Counted from the stretch's first letter, positions 21,701 through 32,405 are shown. The stretch is 64,000 nt of DNA from Isochrysis galbana (GCA_018136815.1 CM030934.1:6964573-7028572), one strand, 5' to 3'. Translations and numbers: made by a program. The notes: generated by a model not told the origin, from the sequence alone.

Positions 21701-23301
21701 AAAGAGAATGTGTACTCCTACCAGAGAGGTTCGCTCGCTCGCTCGGCTCTCTTGTGAATCTTCTGGACGGCAGGAGAGGGACATATACTAAAGTACAAAG
21801 TCTTAAGTGGTCAGTAAATTCCTATCTAGCACCAGTGTACTTCCCCCTGCTTGATTGTTGATTGATATTGGGCCCCCAGAAAGGACTAGAGCACTAGAGC
21901 TAGAGTCCTTGTAAAAAGGCCTGGTACATCGGCAACAATGTGCTAGCCAGGCCGTGGAAGTCTTCTTGCGCGCGATCGTGCGAGCAGCGCCCCAGTAGCG
22001 GTCGCGATGCGCATGGTCATAGAATAAAATTTTTTTCCAACTGGGAAGGTGCTGGTCCGAAGTTTTTTCTTCAGTGAAGGTGCAGGTGAAGGTGAGAGTG
22101 CAGGAACTGCAGGTGCAGGTGAAGACACGGTGAACGGGGCGCGCTGGGCGGCCAGTAGCCCGCCAAGGAGGCTGTTGATCGTGCTCGCGTGGGATTGCAA
22201 GTTGAGAGCCACAATTGATCAAGTGGTGGGGCACACCACCCATGTTATCGGAAAAAATAAGCAGGCACCTGCACTGCACGCACACACCTTCACTCCAACT
22301 GCAACTGCGGCATCGACGCCACATACAGCTGCGGAGCGCGCGCGCGCACATCGAAGCCCGCGCGCACACACCCGTTCTATTCAAAACAAGATCCTCAAGC
22401 TGATTCATTCACTCATGCGGACATGGGAAGCGCAGCAACGGAAGTGCAGCAGCAACAGATTAGCCCCGCGCTAAACGCATGAAGTGCACTCCAGCGGGGG
22501 GCGGGGGGCCCATTTTCAGAGGCTGGGCACGTTGTTGTCGCTGTCGCTCGAACATGCTCCCTCCCTTGTTTCACCCTGCTGCGTTTTCTCGTGCTGTTCG
22601 TCCGTCTCGACTCCGGCTTCGGATTCCAGACGCGTGCGCTCCCTGCCGATCTTGTAGAAGAAGACAGCCAACACTGTGCGAGCAGTGCTTGCGCCAGACC
22701 TGTGGTACATGCGAGACAGTAGCACGTGGGCGTCACCAATCTCGTTGAACACAGCGGGCCACTCTCGCAAGCTGCAGCACTCCCGCAACACTGGGAATGC
22801 GTGACGCTAAGCCTTCGCCTTCTGAAGGAGCCCAGCCGGAGAGCGCCTGACTCACCACTGGTTGTCAAATCTGCGACACCACTGACTTCGGGCGCTCGAC
22901 TGGCGACCTCTACGGCCTCAGCAGCATCCTCGCAGTTTGTCGCTGCAGCACTCCAGCTACCCCGGGAGTGCGCAACTCTACCCCTTCGCCGTCTGAAGGA
23001 GCCTAGGCCCCACACATGACCATGAATGCAAGCCGGGGCGCTCAGATGACCCGCCCGCCCGCCCCCGGGCTTTGCCGGGGTCTCTGCAGGGCCTGCAGGG
23101 ACATCTTCACCTGCGTCTTCACCTGCGTCGGCGAGCGGCATCGGCCAGCGGCTCAGTGCAGGTGCGCATCTTCCCAGTTGGAATTTTATTTTACTATAGG
23201 CCCACATGACCGTGCGATCTCTTTTGCAAGTGGAAGAGGGAAAGGCGCATCGCCGCGCTCACCTCTTCCTCTTCGGCGTTGCACATGGAGCTTGGGTCGT
23301 A
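21701..23301. other. intergenic with an internal duplication
   Basis: No convincing gene. Segments near 22795-22845 and 22970-23008 share GCCTTCGCCTTCTGAAGGAGCC, the mark of an imperfect duplication about 180 bp apart. A long minus-strand reading frame over this part (22413-23207) is Arg/Ser/Ala-rich and shows no domain, so I treat it as chance. Confidence 0.4.
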
Positions 23302-23478
23302 TCACAGGGTGTCTTGTGCCATTGCTCCCGGCGCGAGCCCCGGCGGCGGTGAGAGAGCGGCGCGCCGCGCCGCCATCGCGCTACGCCATGACAAGATGAT
23401 TAAAAGATACCTAGGGGGCACTGCCACACAAGGCACACTAACGGTATAGAACCACAAATGGCACAAGACACCCTGTGA
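23302..23478. mobile_element. TA-flanked MITE with 22-bp terminal inverted repeats
   Basis: Perfect terminal inverted repeats begin TCACAGGGTGTCTTGTGCC (23302-23323 and 23457-23478), and each end is flanked by TA. The 177-bp length, lack of coding capacity and TA flanks fit a Tc1/mariner-type miniature element. About 148 bp of its right part is repeated at 24368-24515. Confidence 0.8.
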
Positions 23479-23619
23479 TACCCCCTCCTAAGCGGAGTAC
23501 GGATGGGATCCGAATGACGCTTACACAAATTCAACACAAACAAATGTCAAATGTGGATGGAAAAGCAAGTTGCAACTTGGCCAACAAAAAGGACCAATCT
23601 TTCCCAAAGGGACAATTCC

Positions 23620-23940
23620 TCCCAGCAGAGGAGAAGAGAGGGAAGAGAGACGAGACAGCGGTGCAGCCGAGCGGTGAGAAGGACCTTGGCTGACCCTCCC
23701 AGCCGGGGAGGAGAGAGACAACGGTGCAGCCGAGGTTAAAGTTAAAGTGACAAACCCTGCCAGTGGGGGAGGAGAGAGAGAGAATACGGCGCAGCCGAGC
23801 CGGTCAGATGGACCAACCCTCCCGCCAGTTGGGGAGGAGAGAGAAGGGACGGCAGTGCAACAACGCAGCCGAGCCGGTCAGATGGACCGACCCTCCCAGT
23901 AGGGGAGGAGAGAGAAAGTACGGCAGCGCAACGAAAAAGA
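23620..23940 (+). repeat. minisatellite of about 70-bp units
   Basis: Four to five imperfect units carry GGGGAGGAGAGAG, an ACGGCGCAGCCGAGC element and GGTCAGATGGACCAACCCTC. The first units are more diverged. Confidence 0.65.
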
Positions 23941-24367
23941 GGCCCAGCGGGACCCCAACTCTCCCAGACAAAAGGAAGGGGGAGAGGTGGAGAGAAAGAG
24001 AAAGAGGGGCACTCACCCAGACGGGGCACTCGCCCAGCAATGAATGGATCGAGCAGCGATCAACAGGGGCAGCTCGCGCGAGCGCGCGCGAGCGAGGCGA
24101 GGCAATGCGGGCAAGGGGTGCAAACAAGCAAGGATCAATGAGATCCATCCCCTCCCGAGCAAGGGGCCCAGAGGGACCAGCTCTCCCAGAGGGGGAGAAA
24201 GAGAGGGAGAGAGGAGGGCTTGCTACCATGCGTCGCCATGCAGCCATGCAGCCCAAAGCGACTGCGCGAGCGCGCGCAGCTCGCGGCGGTCCGCGAGAGT
24301 CGGCTCAGCAAGCCCAGCCCTGCCCCTCTACCTGGGTGGGAGCTCCATATCGCCGGGAGCCCGCAGC

Positions 24368-24515
24368 GCGAGCCCCGGCGGCGGTGAGAGAGCGGCGCGC
24401 CGCGCCGCCATCGCGCTACGCCATGACAAGATGATTAAAAGATACCTAGGGGGCACTGCCACACAAGGCACACTAACGGTATAGAACCACAAATGGCACA
24501 AGACACCCTGTGATA
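24368..24515. mobile_element. left-truncated copy of the 23.3-kb MITE
   Basis: It is essentially identical to 23331-23478, ends with the same terminal repeat CACAAGACACCCTGTGA, and is followed by TA. The left terminal repeat is replaced by unrelated sequence. The copy therefore arose by partial duplication or lost its left end. Confidence 0.75.
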
Positions 24516-25222
24516 GGTCGGTTCGCTCTCTTGCTCTTAGGTTGCACCTTCATAGATAGATGTTGAAGTTGCACACGGACCCCAATTAGCAATTCGTTAA
24601 GGGAGGACGAGTCCCTGAAATGAGGGATAAGGGGTGGCTTGTTGCCGGTCCACGACCCTCCAACCTCGATCCAAAGTGTGGGAGTGTGGGTGCTCCTAAA
24701 GTTTGATACCAAAATGGGGGGCACGGGGTAAAAAAAAGTACTAGACCTCAGGTTGCACCTTCTCGTGTGCTGTGTGCGTGTGCGCGGCATGCGATTACGT
24801 GGTTCAAGTTCAAACTCACAATTCACAATTCACGGCTTCCTCGCATAGCTTGAGAGAATATCTTATTGCATGAAGTTGGACTAATGAAGCTGGGGGAATA
24901 ATAACGCACGGCGCTGCCAAATGCGCTTATCCAATATGAGCTGACCGGAAACAAACAGCGGGCTTGGTGGTACAGCAGGCAAATGCTCGTCAATGGCCAC
25001 ACCCTAGCCGGTCAACGCTTTGGCGTGGGCATTGATGAGGTTCGGAGGTCAATACAAATGAGGTCACCATGACACTATCGGCTGATAGGGCTCTACCTTG
25101 CCATGCACGATCGCGCCTTCCTTGCCTCGTCCAACGGTCAAGCTGCAGTAGAAATTCTTACCTGGCAAGTAGTATTCTCACCTGGCAACAAGCATACGGC
25201 GCCAGCCCTGTCAGAGCCCAGC
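24516..25222. other. intergenic, nothing recognised
   Basis: AT-richer unique sequence with a repeated GGTTGCACCTTC motif (about 24540 and 24752). No gene. Confidence 0.4.
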
Positions 25223-25537
25223 TCAGTCACTCTTAACGAGGATGTTGGCGAGGACTGTGCCGACGGAGAATGCAATAATCACAATGAGCAGCCCGTTCGG
25301 CGGCGAGCCCGTCGAGGTTGCCGTCGCCGCCAGGAACACTGAGCCAGTAAGCAGGCCGATGTAAGCGTAGCCAACTGCTGGCGATAGCCCAGAATCGTCC
25401 TCGGCCATGATGAGGGCGGGGGCGCGAGCGATAGGAACGGGGCGGGCAAGGCCAGTGGTCGGTGCGAGGCGCAGCGCCTCTGCCGTCGCTGCGCACGCTA
25501 GCAGGAGCAGTAGAGAGGGGAGGGGGGAGGAGGCCAT
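25223..25537 (-). CDS. small plastid-type membrane protein, unknown function
   Basis: A 104-residue protein read from ATG 25537. The first 25 residues form a signal peptide (SSPLPSLLLLLACAATAEA). A basic, Pro/Ala-rich, acid-free stretch (RLAPTTGLARPVPIARAPAL) resembles the transit-peptide part of bipartite leaders that target proteins to secondary plastids. The mature part has two hydrophobic helices (AVGYAYIGLLTGSVFLAAT and GLLIVIIAFSVGTVLANIL) joined by a short polar STGSPPN turn. This layout fits a small thylakoid or plastid-envelope subunit, but I cannot name a family. An in-frame upstream ATG at 25570 would add 11 basic residues in front of the signal peptide and is less likely. Confidence 0.65.
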   Translation of the reverse strand: MASSPLPSLLLLLACAATAEALRLAPTTGLARPVPIARAPALIMAEDDSGLSPAVGYAYIGLLTGSVFLAATATSTGSPPNGLLIVIIAFSVGTVLANILVKSD

Positions 25538-25676
25538 CCCGCCGAGCTTCTTGCTGCGCCGCGCGAGCACTCAGCAGCGAGCTCTGCGATCCGTACTATT
25601 GTTTTGTAGAGAAAAGTAGCTTGGCACCCATCCTTACAAATAGACGGAAAGCAGAAAGCAGGGTGTGCGTCCTGCG

Positions 25677-25930
25677 CCTAGATGGGAAATACGAATTTAC
25701 TCCTACCGTATTTGGCCAGAGGTCAAATACATGTATTTGACTGTACTTGAAGCGCGTCTTGGGTTACAGGCCTCGAATGTATTTATATTTGCAATGTACA
25801 ATGTATATGTTTTTGTTTTTGTATTTATTTGTATTTTGTATTTGTATTTGGCTGGAGGCCGGAGGCTAAACACAAATACATCGGAATTTGGCCGTATTTG
25901 CAGGCGCCAGCACCATATTTCCCATCTAGG
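25677..25930. mobile_element. hAT-like MITE with 8-bp target duplication
   Basis: Terminal inverted repeats CCTAGATGGGAAATA / TATTTCCCATCTAGG bound a 254-bp AT-rich, GTATTTG-rich element. Flanks GTCCTGCG and GTCATGCG match at 7 of 8 bases, fitting an 8-bp target-site duplication as made by hAT transposases. There is no coding capacity. A related fragment lies at 12513-12622. Confidence 0.75.
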
Positions 25931-26220
25931 GTCATGCGGGAGCAGGAAGGGAGAAAAAAATTCTTAATATTAATATCCTCACCACTCACAGTGCACAGTG
26001 CCACAGTGCCACTGCACTGGGCGCGCCGGTGCCCCACTCCCACACGAGGCACGTCCACGCGCACAGGCTGTAGAGCACCCAGGGCGGGAGGAAGAGCTCC
26101 TCCGCCAGCTCCGCCACGGTGGCCGCCGGCGGCGGCATTGGCGCCCGCTCGCGCGCGGGGGGGGGGGGGGGGGGGGGGGCACGAGGGTGTGCCTCCCCCG
26201 GAATCTGATTGCGCGCGCGC

Positions 26221-26640
26221 TCACGCGAGGGCGGCCTTCCAGAAGTCGACCTCGCGCGCGCTCCCTTCCCACGCGAGGACGCGCACCTCGACGCCCGCGC
26301 GGCGCAGGGCGGCGCGGTGGGTGTAGACCGCGCGGCGCACGGCGACTGCGATCGACTTGTGCGAGTTGCAGAAGAGGCCCCCGCCGAGCGGCATGAGCAG
26401 CACCTCGCAGGGGCCCCTCCGGCACGCGATGAGGAGGGCGGCGGCGTACTGGGCCGCGAGGACCTCGGCGGCGAGCTGGTGGCGGCCTTCGTTCCGGTGG
26501 CCTCGCCCGAGGGGGACGGCGGAGGCGTACACGAGGTCGCACCGCTCGCGCCGCCGCGCGGGGGACGCGAGGGGCCCCGTGGCGGGGACGCCGAGCGCGC
26601 CGAGCACGCTGATGCGCGCCACGGTCACGTCCTCGGGGGG
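26221..26640 (-). pseudogene. possible macrodomain-like fragment
   Basis: A very GC-rich minus-strand frame of about 140 residues, open at its 5' side with no clear ATG (GTG at 26628 is not a likely eukaryotic start). The C-terminal part YAAALLIACRRGPCEVLLMPLGGGLFCNS followed by alternating strands and helices is reminiscent of an alpha/beta macrodomain-like fold with its Gly-rich loop. The match is from memory of the pattern and is weak. A poly-G run lies just beyond the stop at 26156-26180, and repeat sequence sits directly upstream, so the 5' part of the gene is missing. It may be a fragment left after rearrangement. A chance frame in CpG-rich DNA cannot be excluded. Confidence 0.3.
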
Positions 26641-27120
26641 CAGCTCTCCCCCCCCCTACCCCTTACGCGGAAGGTTGTCAGATTCACCCGTGTAAAGGTG
26701 GCGTATACAATAAAACCCCCCGTTTCTTGCCCCCTGTTCTTGCGGAAATGGAGACGTGTCGGCTCGCTCGTGCAGCCCTTCCCGCCGAGTGGAGCAGCCG
26801 GCGATGGGTGTCTACACCGGGCAGTGGGTCTTTGCGCCCGACGAGGAGACCTCCATCCGCACCGACCTGCTGACGCAGCGACCCTCCCTTTCCCGTGCGT
26901 GGGTTGGGGGTCTGACGCAGCATGCTCGCTCGCGCAGCCTGAAGGGCGCAGCGTCCCACACAGTGGGCACTTTTTTTGTAAACGACATTGTTGTACATTA
27001 TGTTGAAATCTGACACCTTTCCGCGTGAGGGGGAGGGGGGAAACCAAACAACTTTCTGGCGGAGTCGGCTCGCTCGTGCAGCCTTCTCCGCCGAGTGGTG
27101 AATTTCGAGATGAAAATCGG
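26641..27120. repeat. GGCTCGCTCGTGCAGCC dispersed short repeats
   Basis: The unit TCGGCTCGCTCGTGCAGCC plus CTTCCCGCCGAGTGG occurs near 26758 and 27064, with a diverged form (ATGCTCGCTCGCGCAGCC) near 26921. Each copy is associated with an inverted partner (CTTACGCGGAAGG / CCTTTCCGCGTGAGG). It looks like nested copies of a small element. No gene. Confidence 0.5.
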
Positions 27121-27124
27121 CGAA

Positions 27125-27250
27125 CCTGGACTTGAGCCCAGGGAGAATCCGAATCTGCACGCCTTGCGCGACCAGGCGAACATAGAAGACGGTATATAAC
27201 GAAGAAGGCTCGTACTCGTGCCGAAATATTCATGCCAAAAGGCCTGAATA
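27125..27250 (-). mobile_element. tRNA-like SINE, copy 1
   Basis: On the minus strand the sequence reads TGGTCGCGCAAGGCG (A-box-like D arm) and, about 30 nt later, GGGCTCAAGTCC (B-box-like T arm), flanked by AT-richer sequence. It is about 95% identical to 63322-63445. The two copies diverge beyond CCAAAAGGCCTG. The body cannot fold as a functional tRNA, so a tRNA-derived SINE is the best explanation. Confidence 0.5.
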
Positions 27251-27540
27251 CAACAGTGAGCTACCGAAGAATGAAGAATTTCTGTTCCTGCCAATAGCAA
27301 TAGCAAGCTAGTATTGCGCAATAGCAATAGCAATAGCACCGATGGCCGGTGGAAATAACGGCCCCCGATAGTTACCTGAAGCCAAAACCCGAACCGCCCT
27401 AGGCTCCCACCCACCATGAGCTACCAAACACTAGAGTAACTTATTCTCATTCGTTTTCCCCACGGGTTTTTTTTCCCTTGAGGTGGCGAGGTGGCCATTC
27501 TCATCCGTATCTTTTATATTTGTTAGCAGCCCCCATACAC

Positions 27541-27640
27541 AACGATCGTTATAACGACAGGGTCATGGAGCGCGCCACGCTCCCCTCCTCTCTCTCCGCC
27601 CACCCTACCGCGCCGGCCGACCAAGTGATGGCCGACGCCC
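27541..27640 (+). repeat. hairpin-leader/MERA repeat, copy 2
   Basis: ATCGTTATAACGACAGGGTC precedes ATGGAGCGCGCC. The frame MERATLPSSLSAHPTAPADQ stays open to about 27897 and becomes His/Thr/Pro-rich, as in copy 5. This suggests a coding element whose first exon or N-terminus is conserved. Confidence 0.5.
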
Positions 27641-27954
27641 GACGCCACGCAACCTCAGTGCCCTCATCCTGGGACCCCGCCCATCCAGGTGGCCGCGAGC
27701 CGCCCCTCGCCACACGCACAGAGCCTCGCACGGCCCAACAACAACTCCCACACACCACACCACCCACACCAGCCCGAGGCCCTCAAAGCCAAAGCCTTCT
27801 GGCGGCGCCTCGCCGACAAGCTATACTAGATAAAAAAAGTAACCACCTTCGCGCCCATACCCACGAACTTATCCATACTACTACTAGAATTATATGATTT
27901 CTTTGATCTGTGAATCGCCGACTCGCACGCCGTCCGGTGCGTCTTGTTGTGTGG

Positions 27955-28205
27955 ACGGCGGTCCCTCCTTTCCCCTCTCTCTTCCCTCTCTCTCTCTCTC
28001 CCCCTCTCTCTTCTCCCGCTCTCCCTCTCCGTCTCTCCTCCGGCCTCATCATCTCTGACTCACTTTATATCTTGTTCTCTTCCCCTCTTCTTCTACTCCT
28101 CTCTCTCTCTTCCTCTCTTCTCCCTCCCCTCCTCGCCTGCCCTCCTCGCCCCTCTCTCTCCGCTCCTCCCCTCTTCCTCCTCTTCCGCCCTCCCCTCCTC
28201 ACCCT
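27955..28205 (+). promoter_or_regulatory. polypyrimidine tract upstream of the Cys-rich membrane protein gene
   Basis: About 250 bp of CTCTCTCCCTC-type sequence ends 3 bp before the ATG at 28209. Confidence 0.5.
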
Positions 28206-28208
28206 TGA

Positions 28209-28793
28209 ATGAGCTGTGGCAGGCTTCTGCTCCGTCTTCTTACCCTGGGAGCTCAGCTCTGGCCGGCGCGGGCGGGCATGTGCCGCTGCTCATGCTGCTC
28301 CTTCGAGCGGGTCGGCGAAGAGTGTGAACCGCAGTACATGGGTGGCGACGACCTTGCCCACTGCTCGAAGAGCTGCACGATTGGCTTCTGCGCTCAATCC
28401 TTCCCGCGGTCATGCCCAAGCGGCCCAACGTCGGGCGGGGAAGCAGGGCTTGGCGGGCACATGTCAGCGACGTGCGACAGATTTGAGCACGGGCTAGAAA
28501 GCATTGATGTCAGCCCTGCTGAGCTTAGAGCGATTGTCCCGGTCATTGCCCTCGTGCTTTTGTGCATGTGCTCGTGGTGCTGCCTGTGCTGTTGCTGCAG
28601 CTCACAGGCAGAGCCTAACTTCGTTGAGTCCTATCCGCTGGCCTTTAGCACACCTTACGCTACATTCCCACTGAGTTGTCAAGCAAGGACACATCCTATT
28701 GGAGGAAGCACATATGGAAGGTATATCGGCTCGAAGAGACGGATCACCGATGGATCCATCTGGCCTACGCCACTATCGAATGGAGAGCCGTAA
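28209..28793 (+). CDS. Cys-rich single-pass membrane protein, unknown
   Basis: The frame gives 194 residues from the ATG directly after the C/T tract. Residues 1-22 form a signal peptide (LLLRLLTLGAQLWPARA). A short luminal or extracellular domain with 12 Cys (from CRCSCC at 25-30 through CDRF near 89) precedes a membrane helix (IVPVIALVLLCMCSWCCLCC). This resembles small type I membrane proteins with compact disulphide-rich ectodomains. The Cys cluster at the membrane-cytosol border could be palmitoylated. The C-terminal 70 residues are less protein-like, and an unseen intron may end the first exon earlier. I recognise no family. It is followed by more than 1 kb without a clear gene. Confidence 0.55.
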   Translation: MSCGRLLLRLLTLGAQLWPARAGMCRCSCCSFERVGEECEPQYMGGDDLAHCSKSCTIGFCAQSFPRSCPSGPTSGGEAGLGGHMSATCDRFEHGLESIDVSPAELRAIVPVIALVLLCMCSWCCLCCCCSSQAEPNFVESYPLAFSTPYATFPLSCQARTHPIGGSTYGRYIGSKRRITDGSIWPTPLSNGEP

Positions 28794-30049
28794 TGAATGC
28801 TAGGAGGTTACTCTGGGCGACGAATGTGTGTCCGAAGTGTATCTCCTCAGGGGCTACATTCGTCATGCTGTACTTCTCGCCGACGTGCAAGCATGTGCGC
28901 CACGTGAACTACGCATGCCCATCTAAACTGTAGCGACTATCTTCTCGCGCCTCCCTGCATTCCGTGTGCCCTCTTTTTCTACACTTTCGCGTACAATAGA
29001 TGAGCCCTTGCAGGTTCACGTGCACTGTCCACGCCACATCCGCGACCAACACCCCATTCTGGCAACACTTGCCAGGGTATCCCAACGCTCCATCAATGCG
29101 GGCATGATCGCCAAAGACCAAAGCTCTTGCGAGCTTCACACGAAGTGCCATTAAGGTACCTCCAGCGTGATCCTCATGCTGTTGGCCAATGGTGCGCCTC
29201 CACCGCTCGCCGGCTGATTCAGCTCGCACGGCAAACGCCTTGCCACTTTACAAAGTGCGCTTGCTTGCTGCTGTTGCTGCCGCCTTGCGCCTTGCTCTCG
29301 TATACTCTTGCCCTCTGACTTCCACGGACCACCATCTATTGCTCTGTTGCCAAACTTTGGTCAGTTGATGGCTGTGTCCAGCGTGAGCATATGCATTTGC
29401 GTGCTGCAAGACGCGTGAAATAGTGCTCTCAAAATCAGCAAAAGGCGCGGGCCGCTGCGCCCCGCCAAAAAAATCCACGCCGCGCATGCGACCGTGGACC
29501 CCACTTGCTATCCCGCCCCCCTCCTTCCTCCCCGTGTGTACCTCTAGCTAGTGCAATTATGCTCCATCCCTCCTGCTCCTCCTGCCCTCTTCATTGGGCA
29601 AAGCGGGCGAGGACACGTGCGGCGTGCGGCTCGCCTGTCCTGCGCTTGAGGAGCGAGGCTAAGGCGAGAAGCGTTCATTAGTTTGTTGTTATTTGGCCCC
29701 AACATGCTAGCATGAAGATGAGGAGCTTCCTTCCTGGTATCCTCTAAAAAAAAACTTCTGAAGATTCAGGGCTACACACCTACTAGTTGCGGGACTCCCC
29801 TTCGCTAACTACACCGCCCTTATCTTCCCTCCCTCCACCTCTTCCCCTGCCCCCCTTCTTTCCTTTTTCTTCGGTTTCCGGGGCCCGGCCTCGGTGCGCT
29901 ACCTGAGGCCTGGTTCAGAGTGTGGGGTCCGGGCAGGCCTTTTGAGTTTGTCGCTGTTGTCGTGTGTGTCTGTCTGGTCTCACTTTGTTTGTTTGGGTTA
30001 TGTCTAGGTTCCATTGTCTCTGTCATCAACTTTGATTGGTGTGACGGTT
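28794..30049. other. intergenic, possible short exon
   Basis: A good acceptor (CCTTGCAG) at 29013 followed by an open stretch to 29154 could be a terminal exon of the gene upstream, but nothing links them. The motif TCTGAAGATTC(A/G)GGGCTA at about 29758 recurs near 35610. The rest shows nothing. Confidence 0.35.
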
Positions 30050-30051
30050 TT

Positions 30052-31570
30052 TCAATCTCCTTTGTTCCCTTGTTCCTTGGTCCCCTCGACAGCGTGTGCA
30101 ATCCTCAGCTTGGAGGCTAGTTCCACTAGCTCCGCGCTGGGCTTAAGTCCGCCTTTGTCGTTCCTATTGAAAACGGGTCTCAAGTCGTTCATGTCTATCC
30201 TTTTCTTAGGCTGTCTTCCCATGCCCGCTTGGGCGGTTCTCGCCGAGTCGGTTTCTTGTGCGAAGAGGAGTGCTTTACTTAGTGTGGTGTATCTCTCTAT
30301 TATTCTTATTAGTATTGATTCTTCCGAGAAGTTTATGCCGTCGTAGTGTATCCTATAGAAGTCCGTGATTATGTATCTCCACGCTAGTAGGTATAGTACG
30401 TATATCACTTTCGGGGCGTCTCCCTTTGGGTAAATGAATAGGTTGTCTACAATGGTTTCTTCTCTGCTCCTTTCTATCTTAGGTGTGAAGCGTGCGACTT
30501 TATTCAGCTCGCCTAGTATGTTGGTTATCCCGGGGCACTCACTTAGGTGTGTCGAGGATTCGTCTGTTTCCCCACATATGCGGCACGTGTTGGCCCTGTC
30601 CGGAAAGCGGTTGTACGTGCCCACTCGTCTGTGTGTGATATGTTTGAAGTGTAGGTGCATGTCCCTCGCCGTTACCATTGGCGAGGTGTATAGCCTCGCC
30701 AGGTGCGCCCATGTATCCCCGGGTATTTGGAGTTTTTCCTCCCATTTGGCCGGCCCTGTGAGGCGTTTGCGTTTGCGGTCTTTCCGCTGGAGAGCCTCGG
30801 TTAGATGTTCTACTCCAGTGCCGTCTAGCGGCGTTTTGCCGTCAAGCGTGTACTCGTCCGCTAGCGGGTATTCTAGTCTTTTGTTGGTTTCGTATCCTTC
30901 TCCCCATTGCGCCGGTGGGGATGTGTCTAGATTTTTGGGTGCGGCCGGTAGTCTATTCCCGATTATGGTGTGCCTAGGTATGAGAGCTCCGCCTCATACC
31001 ACATTCCCTTGAGTTTCGCGTAGTATTCTCCGTCTAACGTGATACGTAGTTCGGGCTGTGGTTCCTCCGGGTCTTGTTGGTTGCCGGTTATTATATCTCG
31101 CCGTGTAGGTGCGCTTTCCGTTCCGGACGCGCTTTCCGCCGTCATCAATTTCGCCGTGGCGTGGCTAACTAGTGTATCCCACGTTTCCAAGATTGGTCTC
31201 TTGGGATATATTCTCCCTGAAATTGTATATACGTGTCGTTGTTTCTGAGGTATTGCGCGCATTCTTCGCTGCTACAGGGCGTGTTCGCTTCGTGGTCTTT
31301 GAAAACGTTATGTAGGGCGTTGCATTCTAGCTTGTTCCATAGCTTTGCCCACGTGGGGTTCAGCTTGGGGCCCGGGTGCGTTGGGCTGCCCCACATGGGT
31401 TGTGAGAGTGCTCCTTCCCTGCTCACTTTTAGGGACGTGAGTTCTAGTTCGCGGATGTTGTTTAGCGCCTGTTTCCAGAACGCAGGGAGTTTGCTTGTGC
31501 CCGCAATTCCGTCGGTGAGTTTGTTCGCGGGGGCGAAATAGAGTGGAATCGCTCGCAACCAATCTCGGAG
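30052..31570 (-). pseudogene. decayed LINE (non-LTR retrotransposon) 3' part
   Basis: Several minus-strand frames cover this stretch and together resemble the C-terminal third of a LINE reverse-transcriptase protein. The clearest sign is the late zinc knuckle CRICGETDESSTHLSECPGI near 30560-30600, followed by a helical tail. The upstream frames (31558-31169, then 31262-30963, then about 30955-30052) are in different phases, so at least two frameshifts or deletions have occurred. The 5' end, including the YADD catalytic region of the reverse transcriptase, is not visible, as expected for a 5'-truncated insertion. Composition is closer to neutral than that of the host genes. Confidence 0.6.
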
Positions 31571-32262
31571 CGCGTCTGCGTTACATTAAAACGGAGCCAC
31601 AACCCGAGGAGCGGGGGACCCCCCTTGCGCAAGGGGGGGTGGTAAACACTATTTTAACTTCTAAGGGTGTAAAAATAAAAAGGTTAAGATTGAGGAAATA
31701 CACCAACGTAAAGCGGTAGAAACCCCGGAAAACACCCACCTAGCATCTAACATCTAACACATATTCGACGCCCTTTGGACCCCAGAATCCCCCCCCCCCC
31801 GGAGCGCTTGTTTTATCCAAGCTTTTTAGCCAGGATAGTTCTACGAGCTCCACGATTAGACTTGGTTTCCCTTGTCTCCAGTCTACTACGGTCAAGTGCG
31901 CCTTGCCTTGCCTGAGCGCCCTAATTGCCTTGGCAGTTTGAGACGCCCAGCTTGCTTGCTTGTCGTTCCTGGCAATTTCGGTCCCGTGTCTCCCGAGTGT
32001 CCTCTAGGTTTCCTAGCAATTTCCCAGCCGATTCCCTATGTCCAGCCCGGCCTCGTAGGTTGTGGTTGAGTGTGCGGCAGTTATCCCAGCTTGTCTTCGC
32101 CTGTCTTCTCACCTGGCCCCTGAAAAGCTTCCCAATCCCAATCTCAAGCCTGAGATAGCCTGCAGAGCAGGTTCTTCCTGCATCTCCGCGCCCCTGTGTT
32201 TCCTATAGGTTACCTGACACTTTCCTCATTCCTCATTAAGGTAGAGCTGTTGCTCCCTTCAT
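31571..32262. other. intergenic, nothing recognised
   Basis: Unique sequence containing a CCCCTTGCGCAAGGGGGG palindrome near 31619 and a poly-C run near 31790. Confidence 0.4.
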
Positions 32263-32405
32263 CTAACGATCGTTAAAACGATAGGATCATGGAGCGCGCG
32301 CCGCCTCCCTCCCTCGCTGGCCTCCCCGAAACCAGCTTCTCCGCTAAAGAGAGAATTGGGGTAGGTAGGGGAAGGTGGTTGACAGGGGTTAGGGGCGTTG
32401 GGCAG
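32263..32405 (+). repeat. hairpin-leader/MERA repeat, copy 3
   Basis: AACGATCGTTAAAACGATAG folds as a hairpin, followed by GATCATGGAGCGCGCGCCG. The frame MERAPPPSLAGLPE matches copies 4 and 5 for 10 residues, then diverges and stops at 32407. Confidence 0.55.

Noticed and set aside
22413..23207. A 264-residue minus-strand frame
   Set aside because: Biased Arg/Ser/Ala composition, a duplicated non-coding block inside, and no start context or domain.
27130..27180. Functional tRNA gene on the minus strand
   Set aside because: The A-box and B-box words are present, but the acceptor and anticodon stems do not pair and the same block is repeated elsewhere with identical flanks inside the element, so a SINE is more likely.
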